Source: Nemertoderma westbladi
Lineage: Eukaryota; Xenacoelomorpha; Nemertodermatida; Nemertodermatidae
Length of the DNA stretch: 52,665 nt
Direction: 5' to 3'
Assembly: GCA_032718475.1 (NCBI GenBank)
Contig: JAUCBJ010008312.1
Span: 1-52,665, forward strand
Of the stretch, positions 20,637 to 32,770 are shown piece by piece. The position numbers and the translations under genes were made by a program. Below the pieces are notes generated by a model. That model saw only the letters and a list, made by a program, of their open reading frames with translations, was not told where the DNA came from and ran no database searches. The stretch's first letter is position 1. Every line of letters begins with the position of its first letter.

Positions 20637-22192
20637 CCCTATTAGTACCGGGCTATAAAATGTTGTACAAATACCGGGAGGGGGTCATATTGACCCCCCC
20701 CTCTAAAATCTACAAATTTTTACGAAAACGTCTGATTTTTTGTTTGTACGTAGGTATCACTAGTCAGGATCCGACCGAAAAAAAAAATTTTCGAAAAAAT
20801 GTACTGGGGTGGTTATATTGCAGCACCAAAATTACAAGTAGTGCACAATTTTCAGAAAATTTGAAAGTTAAATTTTTCGTGTAATTGTTTTTCAATACAG
20901 GTTTTCTGGGGCGCAAAATACATTGGAAAATATTTAAAAATGATATGATTTTACTATAAATGGCTGTTTAGTCCTATCTGCGTAGGAAAAAAATGAAAAA
21001 AACAAGTAACCAGCACTTTTCAGTTAGATCACAAAATTTTTAATTCACTTATACGATGCTATAAATTCACATTTTCAGGTTTTCTAGGGCGCTGATTCTA
21101 ATGGAATGCATTTCGAAAATGCCCCATCATTGCTACTTGTATTTTTCGGCGTAATTTGGCAAATTTTGGTGCTAGGACCAAATTTCGTACCCATCACCAA
21201 AAAGTACAAGTTTGCGATGTCCAGTGCTGTTTTTATTGATTCCATCGGATTCAGGACCCTCATAAACCCGTATAACGTAAGAAACAAGATGATACTATCT
21301 ACTGATCAATTTGCTTATTTTCCAAAATTTGGTGCTGGCACAACAATTTTCACCAACCGGCGAAAAATACAAGTTTGAAAACTCTTATGAAATTTTTACT
21401 GATTCCATTGAATTCAGAACCCTCACAAACCCGTATAACGCAAGAAACAAGGTGACACAATCAATTTATATATTTGATGGTTTTCAAAATTTGGTGCTAG
21501 CACCACATTTTGCACCCACTTCCAAAAAATACAAGTTTGAGATGCCTAGTTCGAAAATTATATATTCCATTCAATTCAGAATAGCCATAAACCTCTAAAA
21601 CGCAAGAAATAAATTGTCACAAACAATTTTATCAATTGAATGGATTTTCAAAATTTCGTGCTAGCACCAAAATTTGCACCCAACACTGAAAAATACAATT
21701 TTGATACGCTTGGTGCAACTCGTATATATTTCATCGAAACCAGAACCCCAAAAAACCCCAATTGCGTAAAAAACAAGTTTCACACAATCAATTTACAAAA
21801 TTGACATATTTCAAAATTTGGTGCTGGCACCAAAAATTAGCACCCGCCGAAAAAAACAAGTTTGAAATTTCTAAATCAATTTATATGAATTCCATCCAAT
21901 TTCTAACACCAAAAAACCGGTGTAAATCAAAAATAGAGATGTTACAATTCATATTTACTGAAATGTAATTTTCAAAAAACGTCTCAAAAAAAGGGCCAAA
22001 AGTAGGGTTAAAAAATGGTGCTATAACTCGAAAACTACCCAATATTTTTGAAAACGGTTTTCACTACTATGAAGACAATAGATTTTTAGGAAAAGTCATA
22101 AAATTTCAGATTCGCAACTGCGTTTGTTTCAGAATTATAATAAAAAAACCACGGGGGGGGTCATATTGACCCCCCCCCCGGGTTTAATAGGG
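20637..22192. mobile_element. TTAA-flanked MITE, family A, copy 2
   Basis: Same as 13481-15035 plus one C in the right poly-C tract. It is flanked by TTAA at 20633-20636 and 22193-22196. It was copied as part of the segmental duplication and did not insert independently, since the left flank is duplicated too. Confidence 0.85.
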
Positions 22193-22329
22193 TTAAGGGG
22201 TAATACTGTACATTAGAAACCAACAGCTTATGTGTGAGTAAACATTGCCTTTCCTTATAGCCTACTAGTAAAACTTGGCAACCAACACGTTTTACTACAG
22301 TATGACTGTGTATTACTCTGACATATTAA

Positions 22330-23714
22330 CCCTATTACCACTGGGGTGGGGTGTTTTGACCATTAGCACCACTGGGGGGGATTTTTGTAATCGTCCAATG
22401 AAATCCTACAAAATTTGGGCTGTTGGTGAAACAACTATAGATGAACACTACCAAACATTAAAAAGTTAAAATTTCATAAGCAGGAACTATAATAAATAAA
22501 TAATTTTAATGAAAAATAAAAGTAGTCCCAGGACAAAATTACCAAATTTTTCGTTTTCTAAAAACTAATAGTGTGGCAGTGTTGGCTAGATTTAGTAGGT
22601 TTTTCAAGACGCTGAATCGAATGTGATTATATTCCATTTCCAAAAATTGAAGTGGATGCTATTTTTCGTGAACCTAAGAAGTGGGCGTGGCACTTCAAAT
22701 TTTGAAAAATTAGATATTCAGAAAATGCCCTTAAATTGGATTGAAATCCTAAATCGATTGAAAGTAATATAGAAGCCTGAAGAATTAGAGGTTAGCCATT
22801 TTTTGAAATCAAAACTTTAGTGTTTTTTCCGAATAAAGTAATTTTGAAAATTTGAAGTGCCACGCCCTAATTTTGGTGCACCGAAAATTACGCACATCAA
22901 GGATTTGACGCTTCTATATTACTTTCAATCGATTCAGCGCTCCAGAAAACCTATAAAAATGATTTGAAATTAAAACTTTAATGTATTTTCCGAATCTCGT
23001 ATTTTTCAAAATTTGAAGTGCCACGCCCTAATTTTGATGCACCAAAAATGGCGAACCACTAAGTCTTCAGGCTTCTATATTACATTCAATCGATTCAGCG
23101 CTCCAGAAAACCTATAAAAATTATTTGCAAATCAAAACTTTAGTGTATTTTCCGAATCTCGTATTTTTCAAAATTTGAAGTGCCACGCCTTAATTTTGGT
23201 GCACCAAAAATGGCGAACCACTAAGTCTTCAGGCTTCTATATTACTTTCAATGGATTCAGCGCTCCAGAAAACCAATAAAAATGCTTCGAAATCAAAACT
23301 TTAGTAAATTTTCCGAATAAAGTAATTTTGAAATTTTAAAGTGCCACGCCCTAATTTTGGTGCTCCAAAAATGACGTACCACTACACTTACATACTTGTA
23401 TAGAGCATTAGAGTGATCCAAACCAATAAAAATAAATAAATATAGCCCAAACATAAATAATTACAGTACTAAATCACGAATGACTTTGTAAAATTCGAAA
23501 ATTTCAAACAATTTGGTGCTGGAGACCAAAGTTTGAGGTGGCACCCACATCGAAAAGTAGAAATCCAATTGCAACGTCGTTCTATGCAAAAGATGCGGCA
23601 TTAAATTTGGCTAATTCTCAATAAAAATTGGGCCGGTACGTAATGTGGTTGCATAGTTACAGCAACTAAAAACTAGGAAGGGGCCGATCCCCCCCCCCCC
23701 CAGTGGTAATAAGG
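22330..23714. mobile_element. TTAA-flanked MITE, family B
   Basis: Flanked by TTAA at 22326-22329 and 23715-23718. The ends are CCCTATTACCACTGGGG and, inverted, CCTTATTACCACTGGGG. No transposase. The interior has at least four modules with palindromes at 22871, 23032, 23194 and 23355, a spacing of 161-162 bp; the best is TTTTGGTGCACCAAAA. Each is preceded by GAAGTGCCACGCCC and followed by TTCAGGCTTCTATATTAC-type sequence. The right part contains GGTGGCACCCACATCGAAAA. The sequence differs from family A except for the termini and module length. Confidence 0.85.
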
Positions 23715-23917
23715 TTAAGCCATATTTCATCGTGAACACCAGCTGTTGATTTACCATTGCTTGTACCATTGCATTTACCATTTACCATTCGCGATATCGA
23801 ATACCACACATAGAATCGATCTGATATTTTGTAACGCGATTATGAACCACCAAAGTAATGTATTTGTAAAATTTCAACAAAATCGCCAGGCCGGAAGTGC
23901 CTAAACCTTGATAATTA

Positions 23918-24838
23918 TCAGTCAGTCAGTCAGTCAGTCAGTCAGTCAGTCAGTCAGTCAGTCAGTCAGTCAGTCAGTCAGTCAGTCAGTCAGTCAGTCA
24001 GTCAGTCAGTCAGTCAGTCAGTCAGTCAGTCAGTCAGTCAGTCAGTCAGTCAGTCAGTCAGTCAGTCAGTCAGTCAGTCAGTCAGTCAGTCAGTCAGTCA
24101 GTCAGTCAGTCAGTCAGTCAGTCAGTCAGTCAGTCAGTCAGTCAGTCAGTCAGTCAGTCAGTCAGTCAGTCAGTCAGTCAGTCAGTCAGTCAGTCAGTCA
24201 GTCAGTCAGTCAGTCAGTCAGTCAGTCAGTCAGTCAGTCAGTCAGTCAGTCAGTCAGTCAGTCAGTCAGTCAGTCAGTCAGTCAGTCAGTCAGTCAGTCA
24301 GTCAGTCAGTCAGTCAGTCAGTCAGTCAGTCAGTCAGTCAGTCAGTCAGTCAGTCAGTCAGTCAGTCAGTCAGTCAGTCAGTCAGTCAGTCAGTCAGTCA
24401 GTCAGTCAGTCAGTCAGTCAGTCAGTCAGTCAGTCAGTCAGTCAGTCAGTCAGTCAGTCAGTCAGTCAGTCAGTCAGTCAGTCAGTCAGTCAGTCAGTCA
24501 GTCAGTCAGTCAGTCAGTCAGTCAGTCAGTCAGTCAGTCAGTCAGTCAGTCAGTCAGTCAGTCAGTCAGTCAGTCAGTCAGTCAGTCAGTCAGTCAGTCA
24601 GTCAGTCAGTCAGTCAGTCAGTCAGTCAGTCAGTCAGTCAGTCAGTCAGTCAGTCAGTCAGTCAGTCAGTCAGTCAGTCAGTCAGTCAGTCAGTCAGTCA
24701 GTCAGTCAGTCAGTCAGTCAGTCAGTCAGTCAGTCAGTCAGTCAGTCAGTCAGTCAGTCAGTCAGTCAGTCAGTCAGTCAGTCAGTCAGTCAGTCAGTCA
24801 GTCAGTCAGTCAGTCAGTCAGTCAGTCAGTCAGTCAGT
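23918..24838. repeat. (TCAG)n microsatellite, about 230 uninterrupted units
   Basis: 921 bp of perfect TCAG repeat, without a single interruption. Because four is not a multiple of three and no frame contains a stop, all forward frames are open and read SVSQ repeats; the reverse strand has TGA every 12 bases. It is not a gene. The sequence returns to ordinary AT-rich DNA on both sides. Confidence 0.99.
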
Positions 24839-26620
24839 GTTATAATGTATAACCTGAGATTTTTACAGTAAGTATCCCGCTGTCGAGCGGGCTCCTAATA
24901 ATGCTTTTTAGCTGATACTTGGCAGATGACTAGTACACCATAAGGATGAATAACCGTTTTGGATTTGCTTTGGCATGTATCTACTACACAGTATAAAGTT
25001 GTAAATTTGTAGTTGCCCTCCAAGTAAAGCTGCTTGTGTTTGAGAGCACACTAAGTCTTGTGACATTTTCTTTTAATTTACAGTAATTAATATAATTAAT
25101 TTCTGTTTAAATTGTTGAACATGTTTGTGTACTAGAATGCTTTCTGGTTTTTACAATAATTATTCCCCTTCCAGATCCATATTCACGTTTCTATACAGTA
25201 CATACCGTACACTATCCATTATATATTGGCCTACGGCAACATATTCAACAGAAATTCATCACTCCTGCCGGATTTCCTCCATGGAATTAAACTAAAATTA
25301 AATTGTAAGCCCCACATAAGGATATACTAAACAAAATTAGTAACGTATGTGCTACAGAATATACATGGTCATATTATACCCTTTACGCATTACCCCCATT
25401 ATCCGTTTCTCTTTACCCTTTTATGTGTAAGATATTCATTTTACTTTGGAGAGGTGCGTATAATTCTACACCTAGCCATTAAAATAATAAATAATTGGAT
25501 GTATAACATTTAGCCATGATCAGCAATATTTAGTCCCTCTATACCCACGCACTGACTTGTTCACATACAACTATCATTACCACTTGTTAGGTTAACATAC
25601 TGTATACCCAACAATTATTTAGTTTTCAAAGGTTATTTAATAAATCAGTACCACGACCCAGTTAAGATTAAATAATATACATTATATTTATTATCATTTC
25701 AATTGCAATATACAGTATGGGTTATACCTTGGTATACTAGTATTCCATGGTTATACATAAAAATTATCACATTATTTTTAGTGGCTCAATTAAAGGACTT
25801 GGCTTAGTGTTGTTATAAGGTTCCCAAGCAACCTTATTGTTCGCAATATGGAGTTCTCTACAATACCCAGCCAGATTAAATTATTAAAGGCCAAAATTAA
25901 ATGGCCATTGTACACCGAGTTTGCAGCTGTTGTTAGAGGTTAAAGTTATTAAGTTTTTCACCAATCTATTGGAGGGTCCAAATAATGATAGGATAAGATA
26001 TAAGCAATGTACAGTACTTGTCCGAATATAGTCTAAAAAAGCCAGAATTGGGACACAGGGGCTAGGCGTATTAATTTTAACGACGATGAGAGGTCTTCCA
26101 ACATATTAACAATAGTGAAGCATGGCTGTGATTAATTAACTTCTGGGCTTTTCAAAGTCAGAGTAAGCCTACAGATACCCAGTCTTACTTAGTTTTATAT
26201 TCTTGTGAATGTTAATTTAATGACCAAAATTAACAAATTTTTTAAAACAAAAAGTATGATTTACGAATTCGGACATATACATTATGTGATTATGATCGTA
26301 GTATTCTATACTTATTCACATTTCAGAATTGTTATAATATACGACACATTATCCGCTATACAATTTATTTTTCACATCTTCTATTTTCAGTTTGTACATT
26401 TCATGGAGTTCAACAAAGGTTAAACGTTTGTTATGTGGATTGAAGCCTCGAATAAATTTACTATAAGATTCCCCTGATGCACCTCTACCTTTTAATCTGA
26501 TAGATGATCGCTGAATTGAGGGATTCGGAGATTGTAAACCTTAAATAGAAATGTAATAATTAGAGTATAAAATGTTTGAATAATAACTTTAAATTACGTA
26601 AAACCATTAAAAGCAGAACT
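24839..26620. other. Intergenic AT-rich DNA
   Basis: Nothing coding that I can support. There is an 8-bp stem-loop (ATAAGGTT/AACCTTAT) near 25815-25838. The last five bases, GAACT (26616-26620), are the target duplication of the following LTR element. Confidence 0.6.
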
Positions 26621-27198
26621 TGTTAGCGTATTCAATTCCGCTAGCCAGCCCCATAAAGTGAGCTTTAAGCAATATTGGGAACACGAGGTTGATATCCAAT
26701 ATCAACCTCGTATCACCCCAATAAAGTGGGGACAAGAAAACCCCAGAGGTCATACGCACAACAGGGGTCAGGGGTTACACCCCTGAGAGAGAGAGGGAAT
26801 AACAGGAGCAACGGGAAACACTCCAGGGAAGGTAAAGGGGCGACAATTAGGATATTAGCCAATAGGGGGGAAGCATCGACTGGGTAGAGCAATATGGCCA
26901 ACTGTGCAATATATTACCGGTCCATGCATTATTTCATTCACTTGTAGTAAGTCAGCTAGTTAGGACAGTAGCGGAACTCTAGTTACCGTCTCTGTCTCCG
27001 TCTACTGACATACAATATATCATTTACCGGTACATTATACACCATTCACTTCAACCGTGCTGTAACCTATCATTGATTATACTATATGCATCGATCAACC
27101 AACAATCGAACTCTCTTTATATCTTTCACACACGGTGGGGACGCGTAAGCTAGAAACCAAAACCGGATAAACCGGGATCCTCCGTAGATCCCGTCACA
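26621..27198 (+). repeat. 5' LTR
   Basis: 578 bp, from TGTTAGCG to CCCGTCACA. It contains a perfect 13-bp hairpin at 26683-26711 (loop CCA). Immediately after it, AATAAA at 26720-26725 is enclosed between CCCC and GGGG. A TATA-like CTCTTTATATC lies near 27112-27122. Confidence 0.93.
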
Positions 27199-27229
27199 GT
27201 AACTAGATCGACTACTGCCTGACTACAAG

Positions 27230-30200
27230 ATGAGCCGAATAGGAGAGACGACACCGCCGCGTACCCCGGACGGCGATCTAACGATCAGCGAGGCCGCGAC
27301 ACGACGGTATAGGCCCACGACACCGGACCCATCGCCAACGGGTGACCCGGTGATCCAACGCGAGGGGAGCCGTCTACAACTAGAGGACGAGTCGTGAGGA
27401 GAGAGAGATGAGTCGACACACGACGGCGGTCGACGTGCCAGTGTCGCCGGCCAGCCACAGGCCGAGGGCGACGGACGGCCCACCGGAACGGCGACGGTGG
27501 GGCCGCCGGTACGACTCCGGACCCGGAGAGATAGAGGAGATGTCGGCGACGAGGACGTCGGGGTCAGCGATTGACTTCAACGGGCCTACAACGCGACCCG
27601 GAAACTACTTAAGGAGGCCAAAGAGGGGGCCCAGATAAACGAGGTAAACTTGAAGAAAAGACTAGGTGAGTCGAACGAACACTTTGACTATCTAAAGCGT
27701 TTTGGGCAGGAAGAACTAGCCAGCGAGAGAGTGAGAGGGGTGGCCAGCGAACTGCTTGAACTATGGGAATGTAGGGGCATGGTGCCTAGTGTAGTGTACA
27801 TAGGGCCATACTCAGTCGATGCCCTGGAAGTAAAATTAGTGGGTTGGAGGAGACCGCAGGAGGGCGAATCCGAGGTTAAACCCGAGGATTCGGTCTCGTC
27901 GGTCGGAGGAAGTTCCGGGAGGCGGGGGAAAGTTAGTAGGACGGAGGGGCGGCGGGAGTCCGTCGCAACCGATAAGTCGCTACTAGAGAAGTTCGCTACA
28001 TCCTCCGCAAAAGAAAGAAGGGTGTGGGAGATAAATCTGACGTATAAATTAGAAATGGTGGCGATAGAGCAGAAAGAGTTAGAGTGGCGACTGAGGGAGG
28101 AAACCACATTATTAGAGTTGGCAAGGGAGTATAGAAAGGTAGCCGAGGAGTGTAGAGAGCGGGAGATGAGAGTAAAGAGCGAGCCGGCGAGGTGGCTTGA
28201 GATGGTTGCGAGAGAGACAGAGTTGGCCGAGCGAAGTTTGCGAGAGTGCAGAGAGAGAGAGAGATAGAGGCAGAGCGTGAGCGGAATGATTTGCGTGCCC
28301 GGCTAGGGAGGCTTGCGCAATATCAAGCCAAACTGGAGTGGCGCCGACTAGAACTGGCGCGGTTGGAACTATCAGAGAGTGAGACCCCACTTACAGACAC
28401 CGGGCGAGAGAACCAGAACTGGTGTAGCCGTACGGGCGGGGGGGGGGGGGGGGGTAGTAGTAGTACGTTAGGAAATGTTGGTATTAATAGTACCGTAGTA
28501 GATAACCCTAATCCCTTTATTACAGGAAATATTTTACCCGGTAATTCAAATTCAAATAATAATATTAATTCAAATATTCAGAATAATTCAAATAATTCGA
28601 ATAATAATTTAAATTTTGAAAATAATAACAATTCTAAATAATTTAAATAATAATCCCGTTTCAAATTCTAATAATTCTAATATTTTAATTGATTTTGGGG
28701 ATTTAATTGATCCAACAGATAATATTGGGAATGGTGCTAAATGGTGCATTAATATGAACGTGTCGGACGTACATAACCCGGCAGACGGCGGCCTGGTAGG
28801 CCACGTAGTTAGTAGGCAGGAAGTAGAGGGCCTGGTAGGCCACGCAGTAGTAGAGAGAGAGGCGGGGGTGAATAGACCCAGCCGTAGTAGAGACAGTGCG
28901 TCGACTAGAGAGGGGTGTAGAAGTCGAAGTAAGAGATAGTGAAGTAAGATGTGGCGAGTGGGGGGGGGGGGGGCTACGGGCGCCCCACCACAGAAGATTA
29001 GTGGCGAGAGAAGGGGGGTGGAGAATGTCCGACAAGAGGGACGCAGAAGTGTAGTAAGAGATAGTGAAGTTAGATGCGGCGGGTGGGGGGGGGGGGGCTA
29101 CGGGCGCCCCACCACGAGAGATTAGTAGCGAGAGGGGGGGGGGGGCAGAGAGTGTCCCACAGGCGTCGGCGGATAATGCGCGGGCCGAGCTAGGTAAACC
29201 GCAACACCCGGCGATGGAGAGTAATAGGGGGATTGCGAGTATCCCCAGCGGCGTGCGATCGAGCAGAGAGAGGCAGGTTGACGTCGCGAGAGGGCGGACG
29301 AAGCGTCGAGCCCGATCAGAAGAGGGAAGAAGAACAGTGGAGTTTAACCGGGAGGTCGACGAGAGATCTCACGAGCGGGAATACTGCACTGAAAAGAGAA
29401 GAAGAGAAGATAGTAGAAGAAGTGTCGCCGCGAACGATAGGAGTGCGAGGACGGATAGCGGACCGTCGATAGTAGAGATGGAGTTAGGGAGTCAGTGGGG
29501 TCGAACTTCGGGAGATTGCCGTCGCCCCGGAGAAACGCACCGCACGCCAAGAGAGGGGTACAGGACGTACCGATACAAAGTCGAGAACAGGAGAGGGGAT
29601 CGAAGAGAAGCTTCCCGACGGGATATAGCTGCCGATCGAGAGTGCGGTAGTCGCGGGGAGATTCGAGATTCGCGAAGATTAAACTTCGGTTCGAAAGGGC
29701 ACATGCAGACTGCAGGACATACTGTAGGCCTTACTGCACATACTATTATAGGCCATGCTGGGAGAGATAGAATAGGCGATAGGGTAGCGCGGACGACGGG
29801 ATTAAACCCGGAAGCCGCGGAGTACATACCGGTAGGTAGGCAAGAAGTGGGTAGGCCTATATCGGTACGGCAGCATGACTATAATACACAGGGACATAAC
29901 ATATATCCAGGGGAGGGGAGAGTTATTGCAGATAGATGTATGGGCCCCAATATATTAACATCAACCCCAGTACCAAACATACCGGTGGGGGGGGGGGGGG
30001 GGACAGGGTGACATTCCCCCATCACAATATCAACAATATACCCCAATAGGAGCAAGAACATCGAACCCCTTGGACGAGAACAGGTCGTGCGGACAGTCGC
30101 TACCACACGCGGCCATACAGGGGACTGCTAGTCCACAGTTAGCTGGTAGCAGGGCCACACCGTGGCAGGGACAGAAAGAAAATAACACCACAAATAAACA

Positions 30201-31119
30201 CAATCCCAACATACCCAGTAGGCCGAGTACAGACAACCAAAACACAAAATCGGTAGATATAAACCTACGCGCGATACGTGAAGGACTATACAGGAAACGC
30301 TATAATCCAGGATTCGAATGTCAATTACATCGGGACGGAACCCATAAGACCAGGAGTTGTAAGCACTGGCAAGCGTTGCCCAAACAAGATCGTATAGCCT
30401 ACACAGACGCAAACGGACTATGTCATCGATGTGTGGTAGAAGGACACAGACCCGGAGAGTGTAGAGAAACAGCAGCTACAAGCACGACAGTGGCAAGAAA
30501 GAAGAGAAAAGTACTACCCGAGGAAGTAACAGTTAGAGAGTGGGCGGGGGAGAATGGATATCCCAGCAAGTATCGGTATGGAGATAGAGAGGAGCGGACG
30601 GCAAGATGTCCGGAGGACAAACCGGAGGAGCGTCCGGTGGAGTGTCAGGAGGACATAGTTCCAGAGGAGTGTCCGGAAGAGACGCCGGTCCGGTTGAGAG
30701 GCATACCGACAAGGGGGAGGTCGAGTAAGAAGACAAGATGGAAAGGGAGAGGATGTGAGAGGATTAGACCAGGGGCAGAGAGGTCCGTGGGTGGACATAA
30801 CAAAGGACTCAGGAAAGCAGGAGGCGTGTTGCATACGCACGCGGGACTGACAGAGTGCGAGGGGGCATTACATGGGCAGACGTCGTGTATACCGAAGGAC
30901 GGACGGGGGTCGTCGAGGCCTTTAATGCCAGCGCACATACTAAGGGGGAGGCCAGCAGAGGTAGTGTCTAAGAAAGTGTGGCGAAGAGTAAGAGGACGTA
31001 TAGGAGGGCAGTGGGAGAGTGCCTACTGGAAGAAGGGGCACCTTAGAGTTTTAGTCGTCCAATGTTTTGGACTGAGGGGGGTGGGAATGAGGGCGAGACG
31101 CCCTTCCCACGCAAAATAA
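27230..31119 (+). pseudogene. Degenerate BEL/Pao-like Gag in several frame pieces
   Basis: An ATG at 27230 (MSRIGETTPPRTPDGD) opens a frame that carries on to 28264, apart from two in-frame TGA codons at 27395 and 27572. A highly charged, glutamate/arginine-rich helical region typical of coiled coil spans about 27990-28360. At a (GA)n tract (28250-28264) the frame shifts. Later pieces follow at 28246-28641 (Asn-rich), 28616-28939, 29064-30011 (Arg-rich) and 30070-31119. The last piece has the zinc-knuckle region ending NGLCHRCVVEGHRPGEC, near 30300-30475, typical of BEL/Pao Gag. Runs of 12-17 G at 28438, 28960, 29085, 29134 and 29987 lie at or near the frame changes. It is either decayed or sensitive to homopolymer errors in the assembly. 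Confidence 0.72.
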
Positions 31120-32732
31120 TTATTTAATTAAAAATAAATTAATAAAATAATTAAATAATAAATAAGTAGAAAGTCAGAAAGTAAGTAGATAGCTAGTTAA
31201 GTTAGAAGAGTAAGAGGGTACGTAGTACCGTTAGTTAGAGAGGTTAGTTAGTTAGTAAGAGGGTACGTAGTACCGTTAGTTAGTAGAGAGAGTTAGAGAA
31301 GTTAGTAAGAGGGTACGTAGTACCGTTAGTTAGTAGAGAGAGTTAGAGAAGTTAGTAAGAGGGTACGTAGTACCGTTAGTAGGTAGAAGTTAGGTAGTAA
31401 GAGAGTAGTACCGCTAGTTAGATAGAGATATAGTTAGTAAGAGGGTACGTAGTACCGTTAGTTAGAAAGTTAGTAGAGCAGTAGAGGGTTGTGGGCACCG
31501 TAAGCGCCACGTAGAAAGTAGTAGCAGTAGAGGTTGTGGGCACCGTAAGCGCCACGTAGGAAGTAGTAAGCAGAGTGGTTGTGGGCACCGCAAGCGCCAC
31601 GTAGTTAGAGTTAGTAGGGGATGCGTTGAACTAAGTGGGGCACGGGCGTGATGACGTGTTTGATGTAAGAGCAGGGTATGTTAATTAGGGTGGGTGCCGG
31701 GCACAAGAGGTGCCGGGCACAAGAAGTTAGTAGTAGAGTTAGTTGAGTTAGTAGTAGAGTTAGTTGAGTTAGTAGAGAGTTAGTAGAGAGTTAGTAGAGT
31801 TAGTAAGAGTTAGTAGTAGTTCACATAATTAACGTACCCACTCTGCCGGCACTCAGAGCGTCACGTGCAGGCGAGGAGACGTAAAGGGGGCAGATAGAGT
31901 AGAATAGTAAAGACGGGCACATAGGGTGCCAGGTAGTAGAGTTAGAGAGTTAGAGGTAGTAGAGTAGTAGAGACGGGCACATAGGGTGCCAGGTAGTAGA
32001 GTTAGAGAGTTAGAGGTAGTAGAGTAGTAGAGAGGGCACATAGGGTGCCAGGTAGTAGAGTAGTAGAGACGGGCACATAGGGTGCCAGATAGTAGAGTGG
32101 TTGTGGGCACCGCAAGCGCCACGTAGTTAGAAGAGTGGGTAGAGTTAGAGAGTTCTAGTTAAAGGGCTAGAGAGTTGGTAGACTTAGAGGGTTTTAGTTA
32201 GAGTTAGTAGTAGAGGGGTCGTGGGCACCCTAAGCGCCACGTAGTTAGAAGAGTTGGTAAGAGTTAGAGAGAGTTAGTAGAAGTAGAGAGTTAGTAGGAG
32301 TTAGTTAGACTTAGTAGAGCTAGTTAGAGTCGGAGAGTTAGTAGAGAGTAAGAGAGTTAGATAGTTAGCAAGTAAGTAGTAGGTAGATAGTATGATAGCA
32401 CAGGGGTAGCATTAGAGATTAGGGCCTTAGGGAGTGGTAGAGAGTAGAGAGGAGTATGGAGAGAAGTTAGAGTGCGATTCAGGTGTGGGGAGAGTGTAAG
32501 AGTGGGGAGAGAGTAAGAGGGGAGTTAGAGCGGAGTTAGTTAGAGTGGCGAGAGTGTTGGGGAAACAAAAATTGTGTGAGAGAAGCGCACGATCGGCCCG
32601 ACACGAGACGCCAGAGGGTAGTGACATCATACCCATAGGGAGCGGCCTGGAAAGCCGACTCCAAGAAAATAACTCCACCCCACACCCGATAATAGATCGA
32701 GTTCCAGCGGAATTGAAGCGCACTTGAGGTTG
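31120..32732 (+). repeat. Non-coding tail of the LTR element made of short repeats
   Basis: GTTAGTAGAG-type words fill about 1.6 kb. Three cassettes recur among them, each able to form a small hairpin: GAGGGTACGTAGTACCGTTA (six times, 31217-31460), GTGGGCACCGTAAGCGCCAC (five times with variants, from 31489) and GGGCACATAGGGTGCC (four times, 31915-32090). There are no long open frames on the plus strand. The region occupies the place of pol and could act in RNA packaging or structure; this is inference. Confidence 0.7.
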
Positions 32733-32770
32733 ATGCTATCTTCTCACCGGGAAGATAGCATGGGGGGGAG
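32733..32770 (+). promoter_or_regulatory. Hairpin plus polypurine tract before the 3' LTR
   Basis: ATGCTATCTTC at 32733-32743 pairs perfectly with 32751-32761 around TCACCGG. The tract GGGGGGGAG (32762-32770) directly follows and abuts the LTR. Polypurine tracts prime plus-strand DNA synthesis; an adjoining hairpin is an unusual addition. Confidence 0.7.

Larger units (their letters stand above)
18771..22196 (+). repeat. 3.4-kb segmental duplication, copy 2
   Basis: Near-identical to 11615-15039. It carries the truncated intron, minisatellite (19068-19923), CRE cluster, last exon (20291-20396) and MITE A (20637-22192), ending on TTAA at 22193-22196. The upstream exon (11037-11574) is not included, so this copy has no complete gene. 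Confidence 0.95.

Noticed and set aside
23908-24852. 314-codon open frame of SVSQ repeats
   Set aside because: It is a translation of the TCAG microsatellite; every forward frame is open for arithmetic reasons.
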